Assembly: GCA_029237815.1 (NCBI GenBank)
Contig: JAQZBP010000009.1
Coordinates: 1 to 64,000 of the forward strand
Source: Moraxellaceae bacterium
Lineage (GTDB): Bacteria > Pseudomonadota > Gammaproteobacteria > Pseudomonadales > Moraxellaceae
DNA length: 64,000 nt
Reading direction: 5' to 3'
Below, piece by piece: positions 50,992 to 59,995 of this stretch. The notes beneath the pieces were generated by a model. The model searched no databases and was not told the DNA's origin. It saw only the letters and a program-made list of their open reading frames with translations. Position numbers and translations under genes: made by a program. The number at the start of each line of letters is the position of its first letter. The stretch's first letter is position 1.

Positions 50992-51015
50992 CGCGCAACA
51001 CGTATCGCCCCGCTG

Positions 51016-51039
51016 CAACGGCGCCTTCGGGCGCCGTTG
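51016..51039 (+). terminator. Hairpin with UUCG loop after the DUF4124 gene
   Basis: A perfect 10-bp stem CAACGGCGCC / GGCGCCGTTG closed by TTCG, followed by a weak T-containing tail. Stable UUCG hairpin and position suit a terminator. Confidence 0.65.
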
Positions 51040-51426
51040 TCGTTTGTGCGCGGCAATCAGGGAGACGGGGGATGGCGTGCCGGTCACAACGGCCGCGATG
51101 ATGCGGTCGCGGCGCAAAACCCGCACCGTTTGCAACACGTTGAAACCGGATCGACGCGTGACCGACCGCGTTTTCTGTAAGCCTGTCAGCACTCCGGTGT
51201 AGCGTTGACAGTGCTTGCCAATCCGATTGCGCGCGTTGCGAAACAGGCTGCGGTGTTTGTGAAATTTTTTCGCGACATCTCCAACACAAACATGCGCATC
51301 TCTCTTACAAATTCCGCCGCGGCCGTGTGCATATACTCGCTTCGCACAGACCTCAGCTGTGCGGCGGTAAGGAAGCTGCCGCGAGGCGCCTCCTTCACGC
51401 CTTCCAAAAGGTTATGGAGAACCTGC
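51040..51426 (+). promoter_or_regulatory. Upstream region of the Tad pilus operon
   Basis: About 390 bp without a gene. TTACAA (51305-51310) and TATACT (51332-51337) are promoter-like but 21 bp apart. A perfect 7-bp hairpin CGCACAG-7-CTGTGCG lies at 51343-51363, about 63 bp before the flp start, and may protect the pilin mRNA. TATGGAG precedes the ATG. Assignment is tentative. Confidence 0.4.
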
Positions 51427-51657
51427 ATGAAAAACCTTATCCAGAAATTCCTGCGCGACGAGTCCGGCGCCACCATGGTCGAGTACGGCGTGATGGTCGC
51501 GCTGATCGCCGCGATCGCGGTCGCGACCGTCGCCACGCTCGGCGGCTATGTCGACGGCGCCTTCTCCGACGTCAACACCGCGCTCAACGCCGCGGGCGCC
51601 AGCGGCGGTGGCTCCGGCGGCACCGGTGGCACGGGCGGTACCGGCACCGGCGGCTGA
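51427..51657 (+). CDS. flp: Flp/Fap type IVc pilin
   Basis: 76 residues. The leader is cut before the Flp core at ESG|ATMVEYGVMVALIA: Glu at +5 and Tyr at +6 are typical of Flp pilins. After the hydrophobic helix a short turn leads to a glycine-rich tail (ASGGGSGGTGGTGGTGTGG). It is the structural subunit of the Tad pilus and is processed by the peptidase encoded next. It is the only pilin-size gene in this locus. Confidence 0.92.
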   Translation: MKNLIQKFLRDESGATMVEYGVMVALIAAIAVATVATLGGYVDGAFSDVNTALNAAGASGGGSGGTGGTGGTGTGG

Positions 51658-51742
51658 GCGCACTTTCCTGCACGGTATCCGTACCGTGCAGTTTCACCTC
51701 CGTCAGGACGACGGTGGCTTTCCGATTCAGGGACGTACCGAC

Positions 51743-52261
51743 ATGCACCACCCCTTCCTGCTGCCGGCGCTGGTCTGCCTGCTGCTGCCGGCGATCCACT
51801 CCGATCTCAGTACCCGCACCATTCCCAACTGGCTCTCCTTCAGCGGCATTGCCGCGGGCCTCGTCTTCGCCGCGTGGCTGCAGGGCGGCGGCGCGCTGCT
51901 CCTGGCGCTGCTCGCGCTCGCCGTCGCGCTCAGCCTGGGCCTGCTGTTCTGGCTGGCGGGCTGGTTCGGCGCCGGCGACGTCAAGCTGCTCGCCGCCGTG
52001 GCCACGCTCACCGGTCCCGCGCTGCTCCCCGACGTGCTGGTGCTGACCGCCGCCTGCGGCCTGTTGCTCGCGCTCGCCTCCATGGTCTGGCAGGGCCGCA
52101 CGCGGCACACGCTGCTGCGCCTGCGCGAGCTGGTCGGCATCGACCGCGGCGTCTATACGCCCGTCGCTTCAGCGCCCGCGCCGCGCCTGCCCTACGCGCT
52201 CGCCATCGCCGCCGGCACCCTGATCGCCGTGCTGCGCGCCGGCACCGGCCTGCCGTCCTGA
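51743..52261 (+). CDS. cpaA: Prepilin peptidase CpaA/TadV
   Basis: 172 residues, all-membrane aspartyl protease that cuts the pilin and pseudopilin leaders. Catalytic Asp residues are in HSDLSTRTIPNW and in the GxGD motif GAGDVKLLAAVAT. It lacks the N-methylation domain of PilD, as usual for TadV. ATG at 51743 with GGGA about nine bases upstream. Confidence 0.92.
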   Translation: MHHPFLLPALVCLLLPAIHSDLSTRTIPNWLSFSGIAAGLVFAAWLQGGGALLLALLALAVALSLGLLFWLAGWFGAGDVKLLAAVATLTGPALLPDVLVLTAACGLLLALASMVWQGRTRHTLLRLRELVGIDRGVYTPVASAPAPRLPYALAIAAGTLIAVLRAGTGLPS

Positions 52262-52293
52262 CCCGTCACCTTCCAGGCCCCGGAGCTCGATCC

Positions 52294-53208
52294 ATGCCCC
52301 TGCAAAAACGCCCGCTGCTGATGCTCGCCGTCGCCCTCGTCATGGGCAGCCTTGCCGTGCTGCTCGTCAACAACCTCATGCGCCCGCACACGACGCCGAG
52401 TCGCGTGCTGAGCCTGCGCACCGTGCCCGTGGTGGTCGCCGCGCACGACATCCAGCCCGGCATCAAGCTCGACCCACTCATGCTGAAGACGGTGGACTGG
52501 CCCGCCGACGCGCTGCCGCAGGGCGCCTTTTCCAGCGCCGACGCCGTGGTGGACCCGCTGCCGCCGGTGGCGCTGCGGGAGATCCGCAAGGGCGAGATCG
52601 TGCTCGCCTACAAGCTCTCCGGCCAGGGCGCGCGTGGCGGACTTGCCAGCCGCATTCCCGAGGACCAGCGCGCCATTTCCATTCCGGTATCGGAAATCTC
52701 CGGCGTCTCCGGCTTCGTGATGCCGGGCAGCTATGTCGACGTGCTGCACACCTCCGCCGCCGGCCGCGCCGACCAGATTCCCGCCACCAAAGTGCTGCTG
52801 CAGAACGTGCCGGTGATCGGCATCGGCCAGAACAGCGCCGAGAACAAGACCGATCCGAAACTCGTGAAGGCGGTGACGCTGCTGGTCGATCCGGAATCCG
52901 GCCAGAAAGTCGCGCTCGCGCTCGCCACCGGTTCGCTGTCGCTGCTGCTGCGCAACGAGTTCGACGCTTCGCTGCTCGCCACTCAGGAAATCACCTGGCG
53001 CCAGCTCGGGCCCTCCAGCCAGGCGCCGGTGGAATTGCGCGTGGTGAAACGCGAGCGGCGCGTGCCGGCCGGCCTGCGCCCGGCGGCGGCGCCCGCCACT
53101 GCCGCGCACGAGATCGAGATGATCCGCGGCCTCAAGGTGACGCAGCAGACGGTGGTCGACACGCCCACGACGACGGCCTCCACCCAGGGCGCCCGGGCCG
53201 CGCCCTGA
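52294..53208 (+). CDS. cpaB: Flp pilus assembly protein CpaB/RcpC
   Basis: 304 residues. N-terminal membrane/signal segment (MLAVALVMGSLAVLLVNNLM), then the SAF domain (VPVVVAAHDIQPGIKLDPL) and CpaB domain with RAISIPVSEISGVSGFVMPG and VDPESGQKVALALATGSLSL. It supports the outer-membrane secretin complex in the periplasm. GGAG precedes the ATG; it follows cpaA by 32 bp. Confidence 0.93.
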   Translation: MPLQKRPLLMLAVALVMGSLAVLLVNNLMRPHTTPSRVLSLRTVPVVVAAHDIQPGIKLDPLMLKTVDWPADALPQGAFSSADAVVDPLPPVALREIRKGEIVLAYKLSGQGARGGLASRIPEDQRAISIPVSEISGVSGFVMPGSYVDVLHTSAAGRADQIPATKVLLQNVPVIGIGQNSAENKTDPKLVKAVTLLVDPESGQKVALALATGSLSLLLRNEFDASLLATQEITWRQLGPSSQAPVELRVVKRERRVPAGLRPAAAPATAAHEIEMIRGLKVTQQTVVDTPTTTASTQGARAAP

Positions 53209-53249
53209 TCCGCGCTGATTAAAAAATACCGGTCACAAGGAGAGTGATG

Positions 53250-54665
53250 ATGAGAAGTCGCGTGTGGGGCGCGCTGGCCGTGATGGCCCTGCTGGCCCCC
53301 GGCCTGCCCGCCCGGGCGCAAACCACCGACCCGGTGCCGCTCGATTTTGCGAGCAGCCAGCGCGAGGAGCTGCACCTGCAGGTCGGCCAGTCGCAGGTGA
53401 TCGCCTCGCCGGTGCCGCTGCAACAAGCGGTGATCGGCAATCCGGAGGTGGCCGACATCAAGCTGCTCTCGGCGCAGCGCATCCTCGTGCTCGGCATCCG
53501 CCCGGGCAGCACCAACCTGACGCTGCGCCCGCAGGGCAGCGACCAGACCGCCATGATGAGCGTGACCGTCAGCTACGACCGCAACGGCATCAAGCGCAAG
53601 ATCGCCGAGGCGCTGCCGGAGGAAGGCCGCATCGAGGTGCGCGATTCCAACGACAAGGTGATTCTCGCCGGCCAGGCCTCGAGCGCCGCCGCGCTCGAGA
53701 TGGCGCTGGCCATCGCGCGTTCCTTCGTGCCGGCCGACAACGTGGTGAACCTGATGCAGGTGGCCGGCAGCCAGCAGGTGATGCTGGAGGCGCGCATCGC
53801 CGAGGTCTCGCGCAATTCGCTGAAGGACCTCGGCATCCGCACCGCCGTGCTCGACAACAACGGCAAGTGGGCCTTCAGCAGCGGCCTGCCGTTGACCGGC
53901 GCTTTCGGCGCGCTCGCCTACCTCGACACCGGCTCGCCCTTCGACAACCTCAGCATCACGCTGCAGGCACTGGAGAAGAAAGGCCTCGCCAAGACGCTGG
54001 CCGAACCCAACCTGGTGGCGCTCTCGGGGCAGGAGGCCAACTTTCTTGCCGGCGGCGAGATTCCGATTCCCGTGGCGCAGGCGGCCGGCATCACCAACAC
54101 CATCACGGTGGAATACAAGGAGTTCGGCGTCGGCCTGCGCTTCACGCCCACCGTGATCGACCGCGACCGCATCAACCTGAAGCTGCTCTCGGAAGTGTCG
54201 GCCATCGATCCCTCCAACTCCTTCAGCGTCGGCAGCGGCATCTCGGTGCCGGCGATCAGCACGCGCCGCGCCGGCACCGCGGTGGAACTCGGCGACGGCC
54301 AGAGCTTCGCCATCGCCGGGCTCATGCAGAGCAACATGAAGAACGCGATCAGCCAGTTCCCGCTGCTCGGCAATATTCCGGTGCTGGGCGCGCTGTTCCG
54401 CTCCACGGATTTCCAGCGCGAGGAATCCGAGCTCGTCATCGTCGTCACGGCGCGCCTCGTGAAGCCCGTGCACCGCAGCCGGCTGGCCGCGCCCACCGAC
54501 ATCTTCACGCCGCCCTCCGACATCGACCAGTACCTGCTCGGCCGCGTCGAAGGCTCGCCCAAGGATCGCCCGCAGGCGGCGCCCGACCGCGGCGGCATCG
54601 ACGGCAGCTTCGGCCACCAGCTGAATGCCGACCCGAACTCACCGGAGAACAAGAATGCGCGCTAA
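53250..54665 (+). CDS. rcpA: Tad pilus secretin RcpA/CpaC
   Basis: 471 residues. Signal peptide, N-terminal pilus-specific domain (LHLQVGQSQVIASPVPLQQ, PEVADIKLLS), BON/secretin-N like middle and the secretin core: ARIAEVSRNSLKDLGI, LAEPNLVALSGQEANFLAGG, EFGVGLRFTPTV and LSEVSAIDPSNS. Three potential start codons lie together; the ATG at 53250 is best spaced (seven bases) from AAGGAG. It overlaps the next small lipoprotein gene by 11 bp. Confidence 0.94.
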   Translation: MRSRVWGALAVMALLAPGLPARAQTTDPVPLDFASSQREELHLQVGQSQVIASPVPLQQAVIGNPEVADIKLLSAQRILVLGIRPGSTNLTLRPQGSDQTAMMSVTVSYDRNGIKRKIAEALPEEGRIEVRDSNDKVILAGQASSAAALEMALAIARSFVPADNVVNLMQVAGSQQVMLEARIAEVSRNSLKDLGIRTAVLDNNGKWAFSSGLPLTGAFGALAYLDTGSPFDNLSITLQALEKKGLAKTLAEPNLVALSGQEANFLAGGEIPIPVAQAAGITNTITVEYKEFGVGLRFTPTVIDRDRINLKLLSEVSAIDPSNSFSVGSGISVPAISTRRAGTAVELGDGQSFAIAGLMQSNMKNAISQFPLLGNIPVLGALFRSTDFQREESELVIVVTARLVKPVHRSRLAAPTDIFTPPSDIDQYLLGRVEGSPKDRPQAAPDRGGIDGSFGHQLNADPNSPENKNAR

Positions 54666-54912
54666 ACCCACCGCCCTGCTCACGCTCGCGCTGCTGCTGG
54701 CCGGTTGCGCCGGCCGCGAGCACCTGCGCCCGGATTTCGGCTTCAGCAACCAGCACAACATCCAGGCGCAGGCGCTCGATCCCGAGGCCGGCCGCCGCGA
54801 GCGCGCCGTCGCCGTCAGCGATGGCCAGAAGATGGAGCAGGCCCTGAAGGACTACCGCAAGGGCCGCCCCGAGGCCACGCGCGATCACCTGATCATCAGC
54901 ACCGGCAAATGA
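54655..54912 (+). CDS. Small Tad-locus lipoprotein
   Basis: 85 residues with a lipobox LLLAGCAG. The rest is charged and helical (FGFSNQHNIQAQALDPEA, DGQKMEQALKDYRKGRPEA). It overlaps the rcpA stop by 11 bp and has GGAG eight bases before its ATG, so it is translated with rcpA. It sits where RcpB/CpaD-like lipoproteins often lie, but it is too short to be called one. Confidence 0.7.
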   Translation: MRAKPTALLTLALLLAGCAGREHLRPDFGFSNQHNIQAQALDPEAGRRERAVAVSDGQKMEQALKDYRKGRPEATRDHLIISTGK

Positions 54913-54919
54913 GGGCGCG

Positions 54920-56407
54920 ATGACTCCGCACCGGATTCCGCCTTTCCCCCGGCCCGGCGAGCGACAGCCTCTGCGGCGCACCGGCGCGTTTCCACGCCCG
55001 GGAAGCCTGCACGCCACGGCATTCCGCCGGGACGGGGGGAGCGCGGGTCCTTCACGCGAGCGCGGCGCCTTCCTCGTGCTGGCGGCACTCCTGATGGCGG
55101 CGCTGCTCGGCATCGCCGCGCTGGCCATCGATGTCGGCCGGCTCTATGCATTGCGCTCGGAAATGCAGAACGCCGTGGACGCCGCGGCGCTCGCCGCCGC
55201 CGCCGAACTCGACGCCGGCAGCAATGCCCGCGAACGCGCCCGCGCCGCGGCGCGCCACCTGCTGCAGCACGACAGCCGCTTCGCCTCCGTGGCCGCGCTG
55301 CTCGGCGACAGCGAGCTGCCCGATGCCGCCTTCACCTTCTACTGCCTGGCCGGCGGCAAGTACGACCCGCCCTTCAGCACGAAATACTGCAGCGATGCGC
55401 CGGACGGCGCCGGCCGCTACCTCGCCACCAGCGACAACGAGGCGCATTACGTGCGCATCGCGCTGGATCCTGCGCTCGCGGCCGGCCGTTTCCGCGTCGG
55501 TCTCGTCTTCCTGCCGGTGCTCTCCGCGCTCGGCGTGCCGGCGCCTTCCGAGGCGGCGCTCAACGCCAGCGCGCTCGGCGGGCGCAACTTCTACACCTGC
55601 AACGTGCCGCCGATCGCCATCTGCGATCCCTTTGAGGGCAGTGGCACCACCTTCCGCGACGAGATGCGTCCCGGCGACGGCATCGAGCTGCGCGGCAGCG
55701 GTTCCGGCCAGTGGACCACGGGCAACTTCGGTTTCGTCACGCCGCCCAACGGCGCCAGCGGCGCCAACGCGCTCGGCCAGCTTCTCGCCAACGAGGACGG
55801 CGCCGGCTGCGGCGCGCCCTGGATCACCACCGAGCCCGGCGCCATGGCGGGCCCCACCACCAATGCGCTCAACACGCGCTTCGATGACTACGACGGCAAC
55901 TTCAACGGCAAGTGGCGGCAGTATCCGCCGGCGCCCAACGTGGTGAGCTATCCGCACGACGCCACCACGCGCGCCATCGACAACCGCTTCGGCAACGGCG
56001 ACTGGGATTTCAGCGGCTACTGGAGTGGCGCGCATCCGGGCGTGCCGGCGCCGAACGGCTGGTCCGGCCTCAACCGGCCGACACGCTGGAGTGTCTACAA
56101 CCACGAGCTCGATTCCGGGCTGCTGCCAAACGTTGCGCCCGCCTACGTCGGCGCGCCCGCCGCCGGCCACGTAACGAGCGGCAGCGTGCGCGAACGGCGC
56201 CTGCTTACCGTCGCCGTGCTGAGCTGTCTCTCCATGGACCTCGGCGGCCGCAGCGAGGGACCGGTGCGCGAGCCGGACGGCTACGCGAAGATTTTTCTCT
56301 ACCACCGCGCCGAAGGGCCGCCCGACCTGCGCGCCTGGGGCGAGTTCGTGGCCTGGGAAACCGCCGGCAGCGACAAATTCCACGTGGACGTGCAGCTCTA
56401 TGAATAA
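54920..56407 (+). CDS. tadG: TadG-like pseudopilin-type surface protein
   Basis: 495 residues. After a long polar N-terminus, the TadE/G-type segment ERGAFLVLAALLMAALLGIA and LAIDVGRLYALRSEMQNAVD marks the TadG-like N-terminal domain. The large extracellular part is rich in Asn, Gly and Trp (DDYDGNFNGKWRQY, RFGNGDWDFSGYW) and has several cysteines. It is probably membrane-anchored and exposed. It overlaps tadE by 8 bp. Confidence 0.85.
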   Translation: MTPHRIPPFPRPGERQPLRRTGAFPRPGSLHATAFRRDGGSAGPSRERGAFLVLAALLMAALLGIAALAIDVGRLYALRSEMQNAVDAAALAAAAELDAGSNARERARAAARHLLQHDSRFASVAALLGDSELPDAAFTFYCLAGGKYDPPFSTKYCSDAPDGAGRYLATSDNEAHYVRIALDPALAAGRFRVGLVFLPVLSALGVPAPSEAALNASALGGRNFYTCNVPPIAICDPFEGSGTTFRDEMRPGDGIELRGSGSGQWTTGNFGFVTPPNGASGANALGQLLANEDGAGCGAPWITTEPGAMAGPTTNALNTRFDDYDGNFNGKWRQYPPAPNVVSYPHDATTRAIDNRFGNGDWDFSGYWSGAHPGVPAPNGWSGLNRPTRWSVYNHELDSGLLPNVAPAYVGAPAAGHVTSGSVRERRLLTVAVLSCLSMDLGGRSEGPVREPDGYAKIFLYHRAEGPPDLRAWGEFVAWETAGSDKFHVDVQLYE

Positions 56408-56897
56408 GCGCCCCTCCCGCCTGTTGTGCACGCGACGCGCCAGCCGCGGCGTCGCCATGGTCGAGCTCGCCATCGTGCTGCCGGTGCTGCTCACCGTGCT
56501 CTTCGCCATGGCCGAGATCGGCCGCGCGCTCCTGCTGCAGCACCAGCTCGTGCGCCATGTGGAGGCGGCGGCGCGCTACCTCGGGCGCAGCTACCAGGCG
56601 TTGAACGCCGACTGCAGCGACGGCCCGCAATGGAGCACGGCGAGCGCCACCGCGACGCAGCTCGCCCTCTCAGGCAGCGAGCCCGGCGAAGGGACCGTAT
56701 TGATTGCCGGCATGACCGCCAGCGACCTCTCCATTTCGGTGCTGCCGCGCACGGTGCCGGGCGCCGCCCCCGCCTGCGTCGTGCAGGTGTCGGCGAGCGT
56801 CGCCTATCCCTCGATCTTCGGCGCCACCATTCCGCTGCTCGGCGTCGCGCAGCCCACCCTCAATGCGCGGAGCGAGGAACGCTATGTCGGCGAATAG
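56400..56897 (+). CDS. tadE: Pseudopilin TadE-like
   Basis: 165 residues. RGVAMVELAIVLPVLLTVLF is the TadE prepilin-like segment with a Gly before the hydrophobic core and an Glu at +5, followed by a periplasmic domain with one or two disulfides. It needs cleavage by CpaA. It overlaps tadG by 8 bp and the next gene by 14 bp. Confidence 0.88.
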   Translation: MNKRPSRLLCTRRASRGVAMVELAIVLPVLLTVLFAMAEIGRALLLQHQLVRHVEAAARYLGRSYQALNADCSDGPQWSTASATATQLALSGSEPGEGTVLIAGMTASDLSISVLPRTVPGAAPACVVQVSASVAYPSIFGATIPLLGVAQPTLNARSEERYVGE

Positions 56898-57399
56898 CAG
56901 CCGCCAGCAGGGCGCGGCGCTCATCGAGTTCGCGCTCACCTTCGTGGTCTTCCTGCTCGTGGTGCTGGGCACCATGGAACTCGCCCTCACCTACTTCGCC
57001 TGGAACCGCGTCAGCGAAGCGGCGCGCGACGGCGCCCGCCACCTGATCGTGAACGCACCGCTCGCCGATCTTTCCACGCAGAGCTGCGCGGCGACCTCGC
57101 CCACCGTCACCACGGTGCACTGCAGCGACGGCAGCTGCGCCGCGCTGCTGGCCCGGGTGCAGGCGCACGCGCCCTTCGTCGGCGCGGCGCAGGTGGACGT
57201 GCACTACCGCTGTTCCGGCGCGGGCAATCCGTCCGCGCCGGAGGAGAACCGCGTGCGCAGCGTGACGCTGGACATTCACGACGTGCCGCACCCGCAGGTC
57301 ATCACGGCGCTGGCGGGCCTCGGCTGGACGGGTCCGCCCGTGCTGCCCGCGGTCCGCGTCACCCGCACCGGCGAAGACCTGCACACCCCCGCCTTCTAG
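56884..57399 (+). CDS. tadF: Pseudopilin TadF/TadE-like
   Basis: 171 residues from the ATG at 56884 (AGGA six bases before). QQGAALIEFALTFVVFLLVVL is the second pseudopilin segment (Glu at +5). The domain contains four or so cysteines (STQSCAATSPTV, HCSDGSCAAL) that may form disulfides. Order after TadE suggests TadF, although TadE and TadF are hard to tell apart. Confidence 0.82.
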   Translation: MSANSSRQQGAALIEFALTFVVFLLVVLGTMELALTYFAWNRVSEAARDGARHLIVNAPLADLSTQSCAATSPTVTTVHCSDGSCAALLARVQAHAPFVGAAQVDVHYRCSGAGNPSAPEENRVRSVTLDIHDVPHPQVITALAGLGWTGPPVLPAVRVTRTGEDLHTPAF

Positions 57400-57426
57400 G
57401 CACCGGCGATTCAAGGAGGAAGAGCC

Positions 57427-58647
57427 ATGCACAGCAAACTGCACATCCTGGCCGCACCGGCCAGCACGGACACGGCCAACGCGCTGCGCCAGTGCCTGGG
57501 CGGTGCCAGCGACTTCATGACGACGCTGCTCACCACCGGCAGCACGCCGGACCTCGACGACGGCCCCGCGCCCGACGTGGTGCTCTACGAGCTGCCGGCG
57601 CTGGCAGGCGACGACCTGCCGGTGCTGCAGGCCCTGCTGGCCCGCCTCGACGCCGGCACGCCGGTGTTCGTGATCGGGCAGGTCGCCTCGCCTTCGCTCA
57701 TGCGCATCCTGATGCAGATGGGCGTGCGCGACGTGCTGCGCGAGCCGCTGGAGCCGTCCGAGCTGCTGGCCGCGCTGGCCGGCGTGCAGGACGAGCGCCG
57801 CCTGGCGGCAACGCCGGTCGCGCGCTGCGCCACGGTGATCGCGCTCTGCAACGGCCACGGCAGCAGTGGCGCCTCGCTGCTGGCCGTGAATGTCGGTGCC
57901 GCGCTGGCGCGCCGCCATGGCGCCCGCGTCGCGCTGATCGATTTCGACCTGCAGTTCGGCAAGCTCGCCCACTACCTCGACCTGAAGCCTAAGACGCATG
58001 TGCTGGACGCGCTGCGTGATGCGCACCGCCTCGACCCGGTGTTCCTGAAAGCGCTCATGTGCGAGCACGAGGCCGGTGTGCAGGTGCTGGCCGCCCCGCC
58101 CGGCCTGAGCCCGATGGAGGCGTCCGCGGCCGCCGTGCGCAAGCTCGTCGACACCGCCGCGATGGAGCACGACGTGGTGCTGCTCGACCTGCCGCGCGTG
58201 ATGAATGACTGGACGCTGGAAGCGCTGGCCGCCAGCGACCGCCTGCTGCTGGTGACGCAGAACACGCTGGGCGCGTTGCGCGACACGCGCCGCCTGATGA
58301 ACTACCTCACCACCTCGGGCGAAGTGCCGGCCGAGCGCATCGAGGTGGTCAGCAACCGCGCCATGTCGCGCCTTGGCAGTACCACCGTCGACCAGATGAA
58401 GCGCGCGCTCGGCATTACGCGCATGCACCGCATCCGCAACGACTACGCCGCCGCGCTCGCCGCCGGCGACCAGGGCCTGCCGCTGTGGCGCGCCGCGCCG
58501 CAATCCGTGCTCGGCGAGGACTGCGAGCGCCTGGCCCTGCACCTGTGGCGGCAGCGCCACCCGGAAGCGGCCGCGCCGCGCCGCCGCGCCCCGCGCTGGC
58601 TGGACCGCCTGCGCGGCCTCGAGCCGCAGCCGACGCCGGCGAGCTGA
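57427..58647 (+). CDS. tadZ: Pilus-localisation ATPase TadZ/CpaE
   Basis: 406 residues. N-terminal receiver-like domain (about 1-130, LPALAGDDLPVLQALLARLD, no clear phosphoacceptor Asp) and a ParA/MinD-type domain (about 135-400) with VALIDFDLQFGKLAHYLDLK and DVVLLDLPRVMNDWT. The deviant P-loop reads CNGHGSSGASLLAVN without the usual lysines, so ATPase activity is doubtful. It recruits the Tad machinery to a pole. AAGGAGG precedes the ATG. Confidence 0.9.
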   Translation: MHSKLHILAAPASTDTANALRQCLGGASDFMTTLLTTGSTPDLDDGPAPDVVLYELPALAGDDLPVLQALLARLDAGTPVFVIGQVASPSLMRILMQMGVRDVLREPLEPSELLAALAGVQDERRLAATPVARCATVIALCNGHGSSGASLLAVNVGAALARRHGARVALIDFDLQFGKLAHYLDLKPKTHVLDALRDAHRLDPVFLKALMCEHEAGVQVLAAPPGLSPMEASAAAVRKLVDTAAMEHDVVLLDLPRVMNDWTLEALAASDRLLLVTQNTLGALRDTRRLMNYLTTSGEVPAERIEVVSNRAMSRLGSTTVDQMKRALGITRMHRIRNDYAAALAAGDQGLPLWRAAPQSVLGEDCERLALHLWRQRHPEAAAPRRRAPRWLDRLRGLEPQPTPAS

Positions 58648-58679
58648 GCCGTCTTTCCCCGCGCCCGCCAGGAGCTGCC

Positions 58680-59987
58680 ATGACCCGCCTTTCCCCCGAC
58701 CTGCTGCAGGCCCGCCAGGACCTGCAGGCCCTCAAGAGCCGCCTGCACGCCGACGTGATGGGCCAGATCAACCTGCGCCTGCTGGACCAGCTCGCGCCTG
58801 CCCAGCTGCGCGAGCAGATCGGCCGCATCGTGTACGCCTACATGGACCGGCAGGAGCTGCCGTTCAACCAGCAGGAACGCGAAGCGCTGATCCAGGACAT
58901 CCAGGACGAGATCCTGGGCTACGGCCCCATCGAGCCGCTGCTGCGCGACCCCACCGTGAACGACATCCTCGTCAACACCTGGAAGCAGGTGTACGTGGAG
59001 CGGCGCGGCAAGCTCGAGAAGACGTGCATCACCTTCCAGGACAACGAGCACCTCAAGCGCATCATCGAGAAGATCGCGGGCGCCGTGGGCCGGCGCATCG
59101 ACGAGTCCAGCCCCATGGTGGACGCGCGCCTGCCCGACGGCTCGCGCGTCAACGCCGTGATCCCGCCGCTGGCGCTGGACGGCCCGCTGCTCTCCATCCG
59201 CAAGTTCGCCGCCGACCCGTACACGGTGAAGGACCTGGTGCGCTTCCGTTCGCTGACGCCGCCGATGGCGGAGTTTCTGGCGGCGGCGGTGAAGGCGCGC
59301 GTCAACATCATCATCTCGGGCGGCACCGGCGCCGGGAAGACGACGCTGCTCAACGTCTGCTCCAGCTTCATTCCCGACAACGAGCGCATCCTCACCATCG
59401 AGGACTCCGCCGAACTGCAGCTGCAGCAGCCGCACGTGGCGCGCCTGGAAACGCGGCCGGCCAACATCGAGGGCGCGGGCGAGATCCGCCAGCGCGATCT
59501 CGTGAAGAACGCGCTGCGCATGCGGCCCGACCGCATCATCGTCGGCGAGGTGCGCGGCGCCGAGGCACTGGACATGCTGCAGGCCATGAATACCGGCCAC
59601 GACGGCTCGCTCACCACCATCCACGCCAACACGCCGCGCGACTGCCTCACCCGCCTCGAGCACATGGTCGGCATGACCGGGCTCACGCTGGGCGCGGGCG
59701 TGGTACGCCAGCAGATCGCCTCGGCCATCGACCTCGTGGTGCAGGCCGAGCGCCTCGCCGACGGCCGCCGCGTGGTCACCTCCATCGCCGAGATCACCGG
59801 CATGGAGGAAAGCGTGGTCACGCTGCAGGAGCTCTTCACCTTCACCCGCCGCGGCATGGACGCGGACGGCCGCGTGCGTGGCGAGTTCCGCGCCGCCGGC
59901 CTGCGCCCGCAGATGTTGAAGCGCTTTGCCGAGCGCGGCGTGGCGGTGAGCGACGCGCTGTTCGACCCGAAGCGCATCTACGAGTAG
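58680..59987 (+). CDS. tadA: Tad pilus ATPase TadA/CpaF
   Basis: 435 residues, cytosolic hexameric motor that powers pilus extension and retraction. Walker A GGTGAGKTT at about 214-222, catalytic Glu and Asp-box in ERILTIEDSAELQLQQPHV, Walker B RMRPDRIIVGEVRGAEALDM and His-box in GSLTTIHANTPRDC. AGGAG six bases before the ATG at 58680. It follows tadZ by 32 bp. Confidence 0.97.
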   Translation: MTRLSPDLLQARQDLQALKSRLHADVMGQINLRLLDQLAPAQLREQIGRIVYAYMDRQELPFNQQEREALIQDIQDEILGYGPIEPLLRDPTVNDILVNTWKQVYVERRGKLEKTCITFQDNEHLKRIIEKIAGAVGRRIDESSPMVDARLPDGSRVNAVIPPLALDGPLLSIRKFAADPYTVKDLVRFRSLTPPMAEFLAAAVKARVNIIISGGTGAGKTTLLNVCSSFIPDNERILTIEDSAELQLQQPHVARLETRPANIEGAGEIRQRDLVKNALRMRPDRIIVGEVRGAEALDMLQAMNTGHDGSLTTIHANTPRDCLTRLEHMVGMTGLTLGAGVVRQQIASAIDLVVQAERLADGRRVVTSIAEITGMEESVVTLQELFTFTRRGMDADGRVRGEFRAAGLRPQMLKRFAERGVAVSDALFDPKRIYE

Positions 59988-59995
59988 GCGCCGCC

